NCBI GenBank assembly: GCA_002308275.1
Contig: DBWF01000020.1
Span: 1-5,601 of the forward strand
DNA from: Caryophanales bacterium UBA1245
GTDB taxonomy: Bacteria > Bacillota_I > Bacilli_A > ML615J-28 > CAG-313
Length of the DNA: 5,601 nucleotides
Direction of reading: 5' to 3'
Under the pieces are notes generated by a model. That model ran no database searches. It saw only the letters and a program-made list of their open reading frames with translations, and was not told where the DNA came from. The number at the start of each line of letters is the position of its first letter. The first letter of the stretch is position 1. Position numbers and translations under genes: made by a program. Below are positions 5,356 to 5,601 of this stretch, piece after piece.

Positions 5356-5601
5356 AATAGAATACCGCCTTTGATAAGATTCCTAGTACTATCGCAATGA
5401 TTAAAATAACCATTATTGAGTACATTATAGAAAGTGCTGCACCAATTCCATAATTTGTTAATTGTTTAATTTCAGTAGCCAAAACATCTTCGCCACTCAG
5501 TGGATCTTTAACATATACAGGACCATTATATTGATAATATTTTTCTAGTGCTGCACCAGTTAAACCTTTAGCGACATATGTAGATGATTTTTTAGCATCA
5601 G
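5345..5601 (-). CDS. MalF/UgpA-type carbohydrate ABC transporter permease, C-terminal end (5' part outside window)
   Basis: The open frame enters at the right edge (first full codon at 5599) and gives 84 residues before TAA at 5345-5347. The last part, LTNYGIGAALSIMYSIMVILIIAIVLGIL, looks like the last transmembrane segment of the first permease in CUT1 sugar importers, where YGxGAALS leads into the final helix; the tail SKAVFYYDN is cytoplasmic. The gene lies directly upstream of, and overlaps, the MalG-type permease, the usual malF-malG order, so the two should form the membrane channel together. The stretch before the helix (about residues 12-48, LTGAALEKYYQYNGPVYV and on) is long and polar compared with the short loop usually found there. 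The EAA motif would be upstream, outside the window, so the family call rests on the final helix and the context. Confidence 0.8.
   Translation of the reverse strand, partial: DAKKSSTYVAKGLTGAALEKYYQYNGPVYVKDPLSGEDVLATEIKQLTNYGIGAALSIMYSIMVILIIAIVLGILSKAVFYYDN
5365..5372 (-). promoter_or_regulatory. Ribosome binding site inside the upstream permease gene
   Basis: AAAGGCGG on the minus strand, nine bases before the ATG at 5355 and within the last codons of the upstream permease. With the 11-base gene overlap (5345-5355) it implies translational coupling of the two channel subunits and supports the long N-terminal start of the second permease. Confidence 0.65.

Noticed and set aside
1..5601. 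Mycoplasma-type code with TGA as tryptophan
   Set aside because: All tryptophans in the four genes use TGG, no in-frame TGA needs read-through, and all three visible stops are TAA. The standard bacterial code explains everything.

Overview
The window looks like a carbohydrate-uptake locus of a low-GC Gram-positive (Firmicutes/Bacilli-type) bacterium. The evidence is AT-rich DNA, strong AGGAGG-type ribosome binding sites, sigma-A-like promoters (TTGACT-N17-TAAAAT), lipoprotein signal peptides on the solute-binding proteins, and family choices typical of Firmicutes. Tryptophan is encoded by TGG and no gene reads through TGA, so the standard bacterial code (table 11) fits, not the Mycoplasma code. 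A gut Erysipelotrichales- or Acholeplasma/RF39-like lineage is plausible, but that is only a guess.

All genes are on the minus strand, so transcription runs from high to low coordinates. The right edge (5345-5601) holds the C-terminal end of a MalF/UgpA-type ABC sugar permease. It overlaps by 11 bases a second, MalG-type permease (3925-5355), which carries an unusual acidic cytoplasmic N-terminal extension of about 165 residues. A strong hairpin terminator (3892-3917) closes that unit. Next comes nagB, glucosamine-6-phosphate deaminase (3047-3784), with a plausible -10 element and its own terminator (3001-3028). Then come two tandem paralogous solute-binding lipoproteins with an N-terminal Ig-like (Big_2-type) domain: a complete one (1052-2833, 593 aa) and a second cut by the left window edge (1-839, 279 codons visible). 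The complete one has its own terminator (997-1030).

The two lipoprotein genes are about three quarters identical in protein over the visible part. They share the same promoter design and a conserved operator-like motif, TGTGTRAAARCACTTT, just downstream of the -10. In the left-hand copy this contains a near-perfect LacI/CcpA-type palindrome. They are therefore probably controlled by the same repressor, each from its own promoter.

Together the genes suggest a CUT1-type ABC importer with two permeases and two alternative or redundant binding proteins. The nagB next door hints that the imported sugar may contain glucosamine or N-acetylglucosamine, though nagB is a separate transcription unit and the link is only by position. 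No ATPase, glycosidase, nagA or regulator gene is visible. I found no RNA gene, CRISPR array, insertion sequence or other mobile element, and no gene-free stretch exceeds about 215 bases.
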